DNA from: STD1-80 sp043802745
Lineage (GTDB): Bacteria; Patescibacteriota; Minisyncoccia; Minisyncoccales; CG1-02-41-26
Direction of reading: 5' to 3'
Assembly: GCA_043802745.1 (NCBI GenBank)
Contig: JAZDKU010000001.1
Location: forward strand, 1 to 23,256
DNA: 23,256 nucleotides
Part shown: positions 6,778 to 14,646 of the stretch, in pieces
Layout of the letters: each line of letters opens with the position of its first letter
Position numbering within the stretch: position 1 is the first letter of the stretch
The notes under the pieces: model-generated
The model's input: the letters and a program-made list of their open reading frames with translations, nothing else
Database searches by the model: none
Told to the model about the DNA's origin: nothing
Program-made: the position numbers and the translations under genes

Positions 6778-7947
6778 CTAATAATTTATTACTTCAAAAA
6801 CCAAGTCTTCGTTTTCTAAATGATATTCAACATACTTAAGACTATTACATCTTCGGGAATTTTTGGTATTAAAATCATTAAAAGTATCGATAATTTTTTG
6901 GTATCTTTCTGTAGTTTTGTCATTTATCTTTTTGGAAACCAAAAATGGTTGTATGTCGCTTTGCCTATTCGGGGTGTAATACTGCTCTATCCAGTCAATA
7001 TATCTTTGTATTTGCTTCGTATTAATTATGTCTGCTTCCACCGACTTTAATTCTATCGGTAACAAAACTCTTTGATTATTTTGGGTGGTTGAAACCATAA
7101 CATCAATTCGTTGCATACCAACCCCACAAGATACTTCATTGCCAAGCCATTCAAATTCTAGATTTTCACCCAAAATACAATTGTCTAAAGACTGGTTTAT
7201 TCCTTTCCCAATATTACGCACGATGTAGGATTGCAGGTGCGTCTCAAAAGACGTGTTTGCACGGTATTTAGCAACTAATCTCAGAAGTAAATTTATATCT
7301 TCCTTTCTACCGTTGTAGGTATTTATATTGTCGTTAGTCACAACAATTTTTTGTTCATTTTGATCAAATGATAATTTACAGTCACTGACATTTAATTCTT
7401 GTCTATTATTTTTATCTCTTATAAGTTGGCACAGTCTTTCAGATTCATAAATAGTTATCATAGTATTACCCCTTTTAGCTTTTAATTTACGGTAAATCAA
7501 ACTCCATATCATTTGATTTGGTGATTGTAAATTTTTTATCTCATCCAATGCTTCCCACTCGGTGACACCATTAGCATAAACCTTACTCGGCTCAATAATT
7601 GTTCTAAAAGTTAAGGATTTTCCTAGTTCACCGGATAAATACTGTCCGCTGCCTGCGTTGTCTAAAAAAGACCAGTCATTTTTTGCCTTGAAAATTCCAA
7701 AAAATTTTCCTTCATATATTTTTTCCGATGAACTCATCTGTAAGTAAAAAATAATCTGATCTCCCTGCCTAACTCTACTCGAATCAGCAATCATGCCCAC
7801 TAACATATTTTCTTTTGTGTAATGTAAAATTGTATTTGCGGAATTATTAAAATCAATATGATTATCTTTTGCCCCAGTACCAGCAAAAAGATATTCCAAG
7901 TGTAATTTAAAAGTTTTTGCCCCAACGATAAATACGTGTGTTGTCAT
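6778..7947 (-). CDS. Probable restriction endonuclease, NucS/DUF91-like PD-(D/E)XK fold
   Basis: A 389-residue protein between two DNA methyltransferases. The C-terminal part has a PD-(D/E)XK arrangement: RID (D282), then LPIELKSVEA with E299 and K301, followed by QIQRYIDWIEQYY. This matches the RID...ELK...Q-x-x-x-Y-x-x-W pattern of NucS/DUF91 nucleases. The N-terminal 150 residues (HVFIVGAKTF, FAGTGAKDNHIDF, QGDQIIFYLQ, EGKFFGIFKA) look like a compact beta-rich EVE/PUA-like domain, a fold that in other proteins reads modified bases; this part is less certain. Restriction activity is inferred from position. It starts 4 nt after the upstream methyltransferase stop and ends 2 nt before the next one starts. 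No frameshift is visible. Confidence 0.75.
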   Translation of the reverse strand: MTTHVFIVGAKTFKLHLEYLFAGTGAKDNHIDFNNSANTILHYTKENMLVGMIADSSRVRQGDQIIFYLQMSSSEKIYEGKFFGIFKAKNDWSFLDNAGSGQYLSGELGKSLTFRTIIEPSKVYANGVTEWEALDEIKNLQSPNQMIWSLIYRKLKAKRGNTMITIYESERLCQLIRDKNNRQELNVSDCKLSFDQNEQKIVVTNDNINTYNGRKEDINLLLRLVAKYRANTSFETHLQSYIVRNIGKGINQSLDNCILGENLEFEWLGNEVSCGVGMQRIDVMVSTTQNNQRVLLPIELKSVEADIINTKQIQRYIDWIEQYYTPNRQSDIQPFLVSKKINDKTTERYQKIIDTFNDFNTKNSRRCNSLKYVEYHLENEDLVFEVINY

Positions 7948-7951
7948 AATT

Positions 7952-8734
7952 TTAGTTTTTAAAAATTAAAATGTATTCGTGCTTAAAAATATAATAATCA
8001 CTTGTTAGCGCTCTATATTTCCAAATTGCTTCTTTGTTTTGTTTAGCGCGATTGCCTGCCATATTCTTAATTACAATGCTTTTTAATGTAAGCCCTAATT
8101 TTTGCGCTTCATTCATACAATAAAATCCTAAAGGAATCCATTGCCCAGCGGTATATTTATCACCAATAACAATTGCCAAATATCGTCCCTTTTCTAAAAT
8201 AGAAATTGTATTTTTTAAGACTAGACTAAAACTAATTAAAAAATCTTTTAAAGATTTAGCATTTGATAAATCTTTTTCATAATTACTAAACTTGATTATA
8301 TCAGCGTATGGTGGGTGCAAGATTGCCAGTTGAGTATTTTTTAATTTTCTTTTATTTAGAATTTCTGTAATATTCAAAAAAGTTTCTTTATCCGTGCTAT
8401 CACCAGCTATAAGTTCTGCAAAGTAGTCTTTGTTATCAACCTTACTTTTTATATACTTGATCAATTCTGGTTGAATATCAATTCCAATGGAATGTCTGCC
8501 TAAACTCTCTGCCTCATAGGTCGTTGTTCCGCTACCAACAAACGGATCAAAAACAACATCGTCTTTTTTTGTGTATCGCAAAATCAGCTGTCGTGGAATT
8601 TGGGGAACAAAATTGCCGTGATAAAAACCGTCATGCTTTCCTGTTTTGTCTCTTTCGGGAATAATCCATAAACTATCCGTCCAAATTTCAGATTCTTTCC
8701 AATTATCTAAATTTAAATCATTAAAAATTGGCAT
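7952..8734 (-). CDS. N4-cytosine/N6-adenine DNA methyltransferase (restriction-modification)
   Basis: First gene of the three-gene restriction-modification cassette. The cofactor motif FDPFVGSGTT is at residues 62-71, followed by the acidic GIDIQPE strand (84-90). The catalytic motif is HPPY at 140-143, in the context AILHPPYADI; HPPY replaces the commoner S/D/N-PPY. Motif I precedes motif IV. At 260 residues it is compact, with the recognition region probably between residues 90-130 and after 145. The amino group modified (C-N4 or A-N6) cannot be decided by eye. A predicted promoter with an extended -10 box lies directly upstream, overlapping the tail of a terminator. Confidence 0.86.
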   Translation of the reverse strand: MPIFNDLNLDNWKESEIWTDSLWIIPERDKTGKHDGFYHGNFVPQIPRQLILRYTKKDDVVFDPFVGSGTTTYEAESLGRHSIGIDIQPELIKYIKSKVDNKDYFAELIAGDSTDKETFLNITEILNKRKLKNTQLAILHPPYADIIKFSNYEKDLSNAKSLKDFLISFSLVLKNTISILEKGRYLAIVIGDKYTAGQWIPLGFYCMNEAQKLGLTLKSIVIKNMAGNRAKQNKEAIWKYRALTSDYYIFKHEYILIFKN

Positions 8735-8746
8735 GTAATTTATTTA

Positions 8747-8774
8747 ATTCTAGCATTTCATCTAAAAAACGCAA
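8747..8774 (-). promoter_or_regulatory. Predicted promoter of the restriction-modification/murD operon
   Basis: On the minus strand, TTGCGT (8774-8769), a 16-nt spacer and TAGAAT (8752-8747) preceded by TGC form an extended -10 promoter. The ATG of the first methyltransferase follows 12 nt after the -10 box, leaving a leader of only about 6 nt. The -35 box is weak (3 of 6) and lies within the T-rich tail of the upstream terminator. Confidence 0.55.
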
Positions 8775-8795
8775 AAGCCCCGCTTGGAGCGGGGC
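8764..8795 (-). terminator. Rho-independent terminator of the large secreted protein gene
   Basis: GCCCCGCT (8777-8784) and AGCGGGGC (8788-8795) form a perfect 8-bp GC-rich stem with a 3-nt loop. Going left on the minus strand it is followed by TTTTGCGTTTTTT. It lies 12 nt downstream of the stop codon at 8808 and separates the envelope-protein unit from the restriction-modification genes. Confidence 0.9.
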
Positions 8796-8807
8796 AATCT
8801 ATACTAT

Positions 8808-11800
8808 TTAAGGATCCCTCACCAACTGCACATTAGATTCCCAGCTTTTAATAGCCGGCGATATCGTACCCGTATTATAGCTCTCACCCGCAAACCAAAA
8901 ATTATTCTCATCAAATATTGTTGAGCTCCAATAAAAATAGCTATATCCGCTCATCCAAGGTAAAATTTCCGAATTGCCTAATTTAGTTATTTCCATTATT
9001 TCCTGGATATTGGGCAACCTAAAGTCATCATACTTTACTCCATTGTGGTTTGAGCAATCTCCAGCCACATTGTATGTTCCCTGCAAAGTCCCGTCATTGC
9101 ACAAAACCGCGTTATTGGCGTAATAAAACGCATTTTGCCAGCCCAAGCCAAAACGAGCTCCAGCATTAAGCACAGCAAAGTCAGCCTTGAGCCACATCAA
9201 GCCAGTGCGGTTGTCATTGACCGTGCCATCATTGTTATTTGTAAAATCAAAATTATCATTTTCCATTCCTCCTGGAATTGCGCTTCCTTTAACAGCCATA
9301 AATGGATAAAGCTGGGATTGGCTTCCGCTAAAATAATCTTTGTTTATTTGACCATTACTAAAGTCGGCATACCAGCCATTATAGGTATGGGGAAGGCCAA
9401 AACCGTTAGACCCAACATCTCTTGTTCCTGTGGCCCAATATTTTCCTGAAGATATATTTTCAAACCCTATTGAAGTGATTGGCGCTGTGGGCTTGTATTC
9501 AATCAAGCTGGCTAATTCTTTAAAATTAGCCAAGCGCCATTCACTGTTTTGCTGGGTTATAAAAGCATTTGCCTCATCTTGTGTGCTACTTGCTCCAAAA
9601 TTATTTATGGCATCGTTTGCGTTTTTGGCCCAAGTTAAATTTGTTCGCAAATCAGTTAAAGTATCTCCATTATCCTGAAACCCCGGCCAAGCCGTGGCTG
9701 AAACAATATTTGAAATAGTAGAAGTTCTGTATGACAAACCTGTATATTTTATAGCAAAATATGTTTTGCTATCTGTTGGCAAGTTATCTACAGAAAAATT
9801 TTCCACCTCCCCAGCTGGTTTTGGCGCAATGTTTTGGCTAATTGTTTGAGCCGTATCCCATGTAGTTGTAGTTATTTCCTGCCTATCCATTTTAATAATA
9901 TAGCTATCTACAACAATTGGTATTCCTGTGCTGTAGTCATTAAAGTATGGGCAAACCCAAAATAAATCCACAGACCCTCGCACCGTAGAAGGCACTGCCA
10001 TTAGGTTTGTAGTTGGAGCTAAAGGAGTAGCCATAGTAGTGGTAGAAGAAATAGCGGAATAAGCAAAGCCATCAAAGGCTCGGGCAGTAAAATAATAAAC
10101 ATTAGCAAAATCTAAATTTTCCAAAAATAAAGAAGTGGCTGAGGTTGTGGCTATTTGAACAAATACATTAGTAGAAGTGGCTGTTTGTTCGTCTAACAGC
10201 TGTTTTGAGTAATGTGAATAATAGATAGCATAAGAAAGCTGGCTCGTTGGAGTGTCCAAGTCAGTGCTTGTGGCCCAAGTTAAAAAGGCGCTATTTTTTT
10301 GGCTTTGGATTTGACTGCTCAAGTTAAAATCTTTGGGTGGCTCTGGGGCTAGATTTTCCAAAATACTATTTTGAGCTTTGGGCGTTCCTAAAATTAAATT
10401 ATTGTTTGCATCTAATCCGTTGATAGTAGTAACGTTGTTACTTGCCCAATTTGTTTGGCTACTACCAGAAATAACCGGGCTTTTTCTTTCCATTGTTTTT
10501 CGGCTAGTTGTAGCAGAATTATCGCCAGCAAACCAGCCAGCTGAACAATCAACATCGTCAATAACATTGCCTTGCGAATCTTTTAATTCTAATTTTTCCC
10601 CGCTATTCGACAAAGCGCCAGTGTAAATTTGATCTTCAACAATATCAGAGACAGTGGTAGAGGAAGTTCTTTCTAATAAATAAAACCCGCGAGATGGAAT
10701 TTTGCCAGTTAACGATACGGGACTAGCGCCAATGCCAAAAATTTTCCAGCCAGTTAAGTTTATTTCTTGGTCTGTATTGTTATAAAGCTCAATCCATTCA
10801 TCATTGGCAGATGCCTGGGTTCCCATCCAAGCAATTTCATTAATAACCACATCCAGTAAACTCGCTTGAACAGTTGTGGTAGCTTGTTGTGTTGAAGTAG
10901 CCTGCGGTGTAGAAGTTGCCTGTTGGGTGGTGGTTGCTTGTTGCGAGCTAGTGCTGTTTTGAGTAGTAGTAGCCTGCTCCGTGGAAGTCGCTTGTTGGGT
11001 TGTAGTTGCCTGTTGCGTAGAGCTTGCTGTGCTTGTCGCGGTGGCTTGCCCTGGACTTGCCAAAGTATTGTTCGTGGCTATGCCCCCGCTACCTCCAGAA
11101 CTTTTTGTTTTACCAACGCTATTCTTAGCTCTTGGCGTTCCCCCAACAATTGAGCTTGTTTGCCAGCCATAAAACTGATTTCTTTCCATTGTTTCTTTGG
11201 TTATGTTATCCCCCTCTGGCCAATAGGGCATAGCCTTTATTCTATCTTGCAAAGCGCATCCTTTCCCAACCAAATAAAGCATCTCGCCTGCGTTGGCTAG
11301 GGCGCCAGTATAAATATAATCAGCTTTTATTTTTGGCACGGTATCATCATTTGTTCTTTCCAAAAGCAAAAACCCGCCTGCTTCTATAATAGTAGTGGTG
11401 GTAAAAAATATTTTTAAATTTTGGCTTTTATTGAAAATCTGCCAGCCATTTAAGTCTAGTTGCTTAACAGAGATATTTTTTAACTCTATCCACTCATCGC
11501 TAGCTGATTTTACGCTACCCATCCAAGCAATTTCGCTAAAAATAACCTTGTCAAAATCTGGCTCTTGGTTTGTAGCTTGACTACAAATCACTGGCTGAAT
11601 AATTGGCGGACTCGTTGTTGCAACCACTTTGCTCGTTGTGGCTACTGCTTGACTAGTTGTAGCGATAGCTTGAATTTTTTGCTCAACTTGTTTTTGCATT
11701 GTTTCAACCACTTGCTCAACAGTAGTAGCATTGTCTTCATTAACCGTTGTGTCAGCTTGGTCAGCAATTTCTTGGCTTTTCTTAGCAATATTTTCAAGTG

Positions 11801-12860
11801 GTAAAGGGCTGGGCTTTACCATTTCTTCTGTATTTGGCAGGGGACTGTCCTCCGCTGGCTTGGCAAAGTCAGAGATTTGAGCTGTTGGTTTTGGCGAATT
11901 AAAAATCTCAAAAAAGTTCTTTATTTGATCCACAATTCCTTGGGCTTTTTGCTTAATTGCATTTATTTTATCTTTGATAAAGCCTTGGCTTTGATTGGCT
12001 TCTAGGTTTTTTAGAATAATGTCGCTTTGGTCAATTTCTGGCACTGGCTTGCCAAACTCCACCTCCACTGTTGGCGCTTCCACGGTTTTATCCCAAGTAA
12101 AATTACCAGATTTATCCTTAACCACTTGGCCTTTCACCCGCACAATAAACGGCTCGATTTTGTTGTTTTTATTGTATTTACTGGTTATCCACCGATCCCA
12201 TGGCCAAACAGTAGACTGAATATGGTCTTGATTTCCACCCAAAGAACCCACTCCACCTCTATTTTGAGGTGGCTCAATAGCTGTTTTTGAATAAAACTCA
12301 ACCACAATTTTAGCTTTATTAACTCCTATGGGTGAATAAACAATAATATATGGGACGTTTATTACTTGCCAATTATTTTTAAATGACCAAAAATCATACT
12401 TGCCAATACCAGAGCCAATTAAAACCTGGTTTTGTTTTAGCCAGTCATCAATATATTTATTTGCTTGCTCAACTGTATACTTCTCTATCAAGTCAATGGC
12501 TCCAGAAAAATCTCCATAAGCCACAGCTGGTAAAAGCTTATAAACTGCTTTTATAAATCTTTTAGAAAATTCAACTCCCATTTTAACAAACCAATAATCC
12601 AGCTCGCTTTGCAATATCGCTTGCTTTGTCAGCATCACAGCCCCAGTTTTAATAGAATAATCAGAGCCTGCATCATAAATAGATTGTTCGTAAAAATCCC
12701 TTTGCGCGTCAGTCAAAGGAAACTTTCTGATAATACCAATTAAATCAATCGCTTGTTTTTCTTTTAGTGTTGTTGAAATTTCTTGTCCAAAAACAAAAAG
12801 CGGAGCAAATATAAAGAATGCTCCGCAAAAAATAATTAAATTTTTAAATCTTTGCCTCAT
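8808..12860 (-). CDS. Very large secreted multidomain protein (two lamin-tail, Fn3-like, two DUF1566 domains)
   Basis: A 1350-residue exported protein of unknown function. Residues 1-25 are a signal peptide (RQRFKN, then a hydrophobic run ending FVFGQ). An unassigned region to about 430 includes helices and a Pro-rich segment. Lamin-tail domain 1 starts near 438 (IFSEIAWMGS, DEWIELKN, LDLNGWQIF). A Thr/Gln hexapeptide repeat spans about 615-666. Lamin-tail domain 2 starts near 672 (VINEIAWMGT, DEWIELYN). Two fibronectin-III-like segments follow (about 840-1050). The C-terminus has two DUF1566 units (about 1063-1187, 1202-1350) with paired phrases LTDLRTNLTWAK and VNDNRTGLMWLK. The architecture suggests cell-surface adhesion. 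A GTAAGG ribosome-binding-like site precedes the ATG, and the gene ends at a strong terminator. Confidence 0.88.
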   Translation of the reverse strand: MRQRFKNLIIFCGAFFIFAPLFVFGQEISTTLKEKQAIDLIGIIRKFPLTDAQRDFYEQSIYDAGSDYSIKTGAVMLTKQAILQSELDYWFVKMGVEFSKRFIKAVYKLLPAVAYGDFSGAIDLIEKYTVEQANKYIDDWLKQNQVLIGSGIGKYDFWSFKNNWQVINVPYIIVYSPIGVNKAKIVVEFYSKTAIEPPQNRGGVGSLGGNQDHIQSTVWPWDRWITSKYNKNNKIEPFIVRVKGQVVKDKSGNFTWDKTVEAPTVEVEFGKPVPEIDQSDIILKNLEANQSQGFIKDKINAIKQKAQGIVDQIKNFFEIFNSPKPTAQISDFAKPAEDSPLPNTEEMVKPSPLPLENIAKKSQEIADQADTTVNEDNATTVEQVVETMQKQVEQKIQAIATTSQAVATTSKVVATTSPPIIQPVICSQATNQEPDFDKVIFSEIAWMGSVKSASDEWIELKNISVKQLDLNGWQIFNKSQNLKIFFTTTTIIEAGGFLLLERTNDDTVPKIKADYIYTGALANAGEMLYLVGKGCALQDRIKAMPYWPEGDNITKETMERNQFYGWQTSSIVGGTPRAKNSVGKTKSSGGSGGIATNNTLASPGQATATSTASSTQQATTTQQATSTEQATTTQNSTSSQQATTTQQATSTPQATSTQQATTTVQASLLDVVINEIAWMGTQASANDEWIELYNNTDQEINLTGWKIFGIGASPVSLTGKIPSRGFYLLERTSSTTVSDIVEDQIYTGALSNSGEKLELKDSQGNVIDDVDCSAGWFAGDNSATTSRKTMERKSPVISGSSQTNWASNNVTTINGLDANNNLILGTPKAQNSILENLAPEPPKDFNLSSQIQSQKNSAFLTWATSTDLDTPTSQLSYAIYYSHYSKQLLDEQTATSTNVFVQIATTSATSLFLENLDFANVYYFTARAFDGFAYSAISSTTTMATPLAPTTNLMAVPSTVRGSVDLFWVCPYFNDYSTGIPIVVDSYIIKMDRQEITTTTWDTAQTISQNIAPKPAGEVENFSVDNLPTDSKTYFAIKYTGLSYRTSTISNIVSATAWPGFQDNGDTLTDLRTNLTWAKNANDAINNFGASSTQDEANAFITQQNSEWRLANFKELASLIEYKPTAPITSIGFENISSGKYWATGTRDVGSNGFGLPHTYNGWYADFSNGQINKDYFSGSQSQLYPFMAVKGSAIPGGMENDNFDFTNNNDGTVNDNRTGLMWLKADFAVLNAGARFGLGWQNAFYYANNAVLCNDGTLQGTYNVAGDCSNHNGVKYDDFRLPNIQEIMEITKLGNSEILPWMSGYSYFYWSSTIFDENNFWFAGESYNTGTISPAIKSWESNVQLVRDP
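10862..11018 (-). repeat. Hexapeptide TQQAT(T/S) repeat region of the large secreted protein
   Basis: About nine consecutive hexapeptide units on the pattern TQQATT/TQQATS, some altered (TEQATT, TQNSTS, TPQATS, TVQAS), link the two lamin-tail domains. Codons differ between units, so the repeat is better kept at protein level than at DNA level. This suggests an old, selected flexible linker, possibly O-glycosylated. Confidence 0.85.
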
Positions 12861-12867
12861 AACTGCC

Positions 12868-13515
12868 TTACTTTATAACAATATTCTTAACAAAATCTTC
12901 CCAACTATTCTCGCAAACAACCGCATTTTTTACAGGAAATATCGATGAAAATCCTATTGTTTGTATAGACCCCAGAGGAATATCTAGCCCAACATTTTTA
13001 CCGAAAGTATTACTTTCTTTTCCTGCCCACCTTATCCCCTTGTTTTTACCAACACTGAAAATTTCATATTGATACCCAGTACGAAATAAATTATCATCTT
13101 GATTATTATTTTCAATGGCCAAAATTTGCTTATTTAAATCTTTGTTATTTTCTTCCTCATATCCCAATGTTATCGTAACCCCACACCCCTTTGCCAAAAA
13201 CCCGCCTGTTTTCTCTGCATCCTGCGACAACAAATTCACCCAGTATTGGGAAGTGCCGTCGGGGAGGTCGTTGCCTTCAAATTCTACGCGCCAGGTGTCG
13301 GGGACTTTTGCGGTTAGGCCGACTTTGTTGACCACAATATACTGGCCATCTGCTCTATCCTCAACCACATAATCCCCTTTACTAAATAACTTCGGTGGTT
13401 CGACAAGCTCACCATAAACTCCGTTGGCTTTATATTTATAATAAAAAATCCCAGCTATACCTGCTAGAATTACCGCTACCAAAATACACAAAACAACTGC
13501 TTTATTTTTCTTCAT
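12868..13515 (-). CDS. Membrane-anchored hypothetical protein (215 aa)
   Basis: I recognise no family. Residues about 6-26 (VVLCILVAVILAGIAGIFYY) form one membrane segment after a basic MKKNK start, so the rest is probably outside the membrane. The soluble part contains DTWRVEFEGNDLPDGTSQYW and an IRWAGKES segment, suggestive of a small beta-rich domain. Residues near 32-40 (GVYGELVEPP) derive from a repeat element (see 13394-13414) placed just after the membrane segment. The gene is 7 nt upstream of the 1350-residue secreted protein and has its own predicted promoter, so the two are probably made together and may interact at the surface. Confidence 0.7.
   Translation of the reverse strand: MKKNKAVVLCILVAVILAGIAGIFYYKYKANGVYGELVEPPKLFSKGDYVVEDRADGQYIVVNKVGLTAKVPDTWRVEFEGNDLPDGTSQYWVNLLSQDAEKTGGFLAKGCGVTITLGYEEENNKDLNKQILAIENNNQDDNLFRTGYQYEIFSVGKNKGIRWAGKESNTFGKNVGLDIPLGSIQTIGFSSIFPVKNAVVCENSWEDFVKNIVIK
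13394..13414. repeat. Short palindromic repeat inside the 215-aa protein gene (GELVEP type)
   Basis: The core GGTTCGACAAGCTCACC has short complementary ends (GGTG 13394-13397 with CACC 13410-13413). It encodes GELVEPP on the minus strand and VRQAHH in the opposite frame. It falls in the linker after the membrane segment. From memory this resembles a repeat frequent in candidate-phylum genomes; not checked. Confidence 0.5.
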
Positions 13516-13540
13516 ATTTTTTGTTTTTGTTTATTTTTTC

Positions 13541-13569
13541 ATTATGCCAAAATCATTTAAACCCGTCAA
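13541..13569 (-). promoter_or_regulatory. Predicted promoter of the envelope-protein unit
   Basis: On the minus strand, TTGACG (13569-13564), a 17-nt spacer and CATAAT (13546-13541), preceded by TGG as an extended -10, form a good sigma70-like promoter. It lies in the 72-nt gap between mraY and the 215-aa protein gene and would drive both envelope genes to the terminator at 8764-8795. Confidence 0.65.
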
Positions 13570-13575
13570 ACAAAG

Positions 13576-13584
13576 TTATCCACA
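13576..13584 (+). promoter_or_regulatory. Isolated consensus DnaA box upstream of the envelope-protein promoter
   Basis: TTATCCACA at these positions is an exact DnaA-box consensus and lies 6 bp upstream of the -35 hexamer at 13569-13564. One box alone can be chance in AT-rich DNA and is not an origin. If real it could link transcription of the envelope unit to DnaA. Confidence 0.3.
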
Positions 13585-13587
13585 CCC

Positions 13588-14646
13588 CTAACCTAACAAT
13601 CTAATCGAAACGCCGATGATGGCTAAGATAAGGCCGATGATCCAGAAGCGCATGGTGATTTTTTCCCGGGACCAGCCAATGGCTTCAAAGTGGTGGTGAA
13701 TCGGGGCGCATTGAAAAACTTTTTTATGCCAAAATTTTTTGGCTGTGAGCTGGATAATAACCGAAGAGGCCTCAATTACCAAAAGCCCAGCAATAATTGG
13801 TAAAACTATTAAAGAATCTGTTAAAAATGCCACAGCCGCCAAAGTAGCAGTTAAAGCAATGGTGCCAGTTTCTCCCATATAAAACCTAGCTGGAGGTATG
13901 TTAAACCATAAAAAAGCTAAAGTGGCTCCTGCCACTACCCCACAGAATGCCGCCAAATTATATTGGCCATTAGCCATAGCAATAATAGCAAAAGCCGCAA
14001 ACATAATGCTAAAAATCCCGCCTGAAAGCCCGTCAATGCCATCAATAACTCCGCCAGCCCAGCAAGCCAAAACCGTGATAACAAATAAAGGTAAGTATAA
14101 AATACCAATTTCAAAGTCGCCATCTCCGGGTATATGTAAAGTGTGCCAGTCAAGTTTAAAATAAAACCACCAAGCCGCCACCATAGCAATCAACAAAACA
14201 GCTACTAAACGCCTAGTAAATCTTATACCCCCACCCGCATACTTGCCCTTTTCAATTACCTGCCACAAGTCATCAAAAAAACCTAAAATTGCCCCGGCTA
14301 TTAAAATTGCTAAAGGCAACCAAGTTTGCTCTCTTGATAAAAAGTTTAATTTTTGAAAAACATAGCTATTGGGAAAAATCGAAGCCAATAATAAAAATAA
14401 AAAAGACAAGAAAGCCGTGGTCACAATAATTAAAACACCGCCAAATCTTGGCGTGGAAACCTCTTTATCTTTGTGCAAAGAATGAAAAACTTTAGCTTCT
14501 TGGCCGTTTATGGTTTTAGTGCGAGCAGTTTTTCGCCAAAGCTTATATTTATAAAGAAAATGCGTTAAAGCTGGAGTTAAAACAACAGCCACAAAAGAAG
14601 AAAAAGCGCAAAGAGAAAGAATTTTTATAACATTAATTGATTCCAT
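13588..14646 (-). CDS. mraY: Phospho-N-acetylmuramoyl-pentapeptide transferase
   Basis: MraY makes lipid I from UDP-MurNAc-pentapeptide and undecaprenyl phosphate in the cytoplasmic membrane. It is a polytopic protein of 352 residues, a normal length. Signatures are GFFDDLWQV with the Asp pair D125-D126, DGIDGLSGG near 202-210, and APIHHHFEAIGW near the C-terminus. The third acidic position, normally Asp in MGDxG, is Glu here (FYMGETG, E259, codon at 13870-13872). I use the ATG at 14646, which overlaps the carboxypeptidase TAA by one base (TAATG); an upstream TTG at 14661 is less likely. No terminator separates it from the envelope unit that follows. Confidence 0.95.
   Translation of the reverse strand: MESINVIKILSLCAFSSFVAVVLTPALTHFLYKYKLWRKTARTKTINGQEAKVFHSLHKDKEVSTPRFGGVLIIVTTAFLSFLFLLLASIFPNSYVFQKLNFLSREQTWLPLAILIAGAILGFFDDLWQVIEKGKYAGGGIRFTRRLVAVLLIAMVAAWWFYFKLDWHTLHIPGDGDFEIGILYLPLFVITVLACWAGGVIDGIDGLSGGIFSIMFAAFAIIAMANGQYNLAAFCGVVAGATLAFLWFNIPPARFYMGETGTIALTATLAAVAFLTDSLIVLPIIAGLLVIEASSVIIQLTAKKFWHKKVFQCAPIHHHFEAIGWSREKITMRFWIIGLILAIIGVSIRLLG

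Noticed and set aside
10923..11172. Plus-strand open frames rich in Cys, Leu and Val opposite the TQQATT repeat
   Set aside because: They are antisense readings of the Thr/Gln repeat and disappear outside it.
13576..13584. Replication origin suggested by a consensus DnaA box
   Set aside because: There is only one exact box, no AT-rich unwinding cluster with further boxes, and no dnaA or dnaN nearby.
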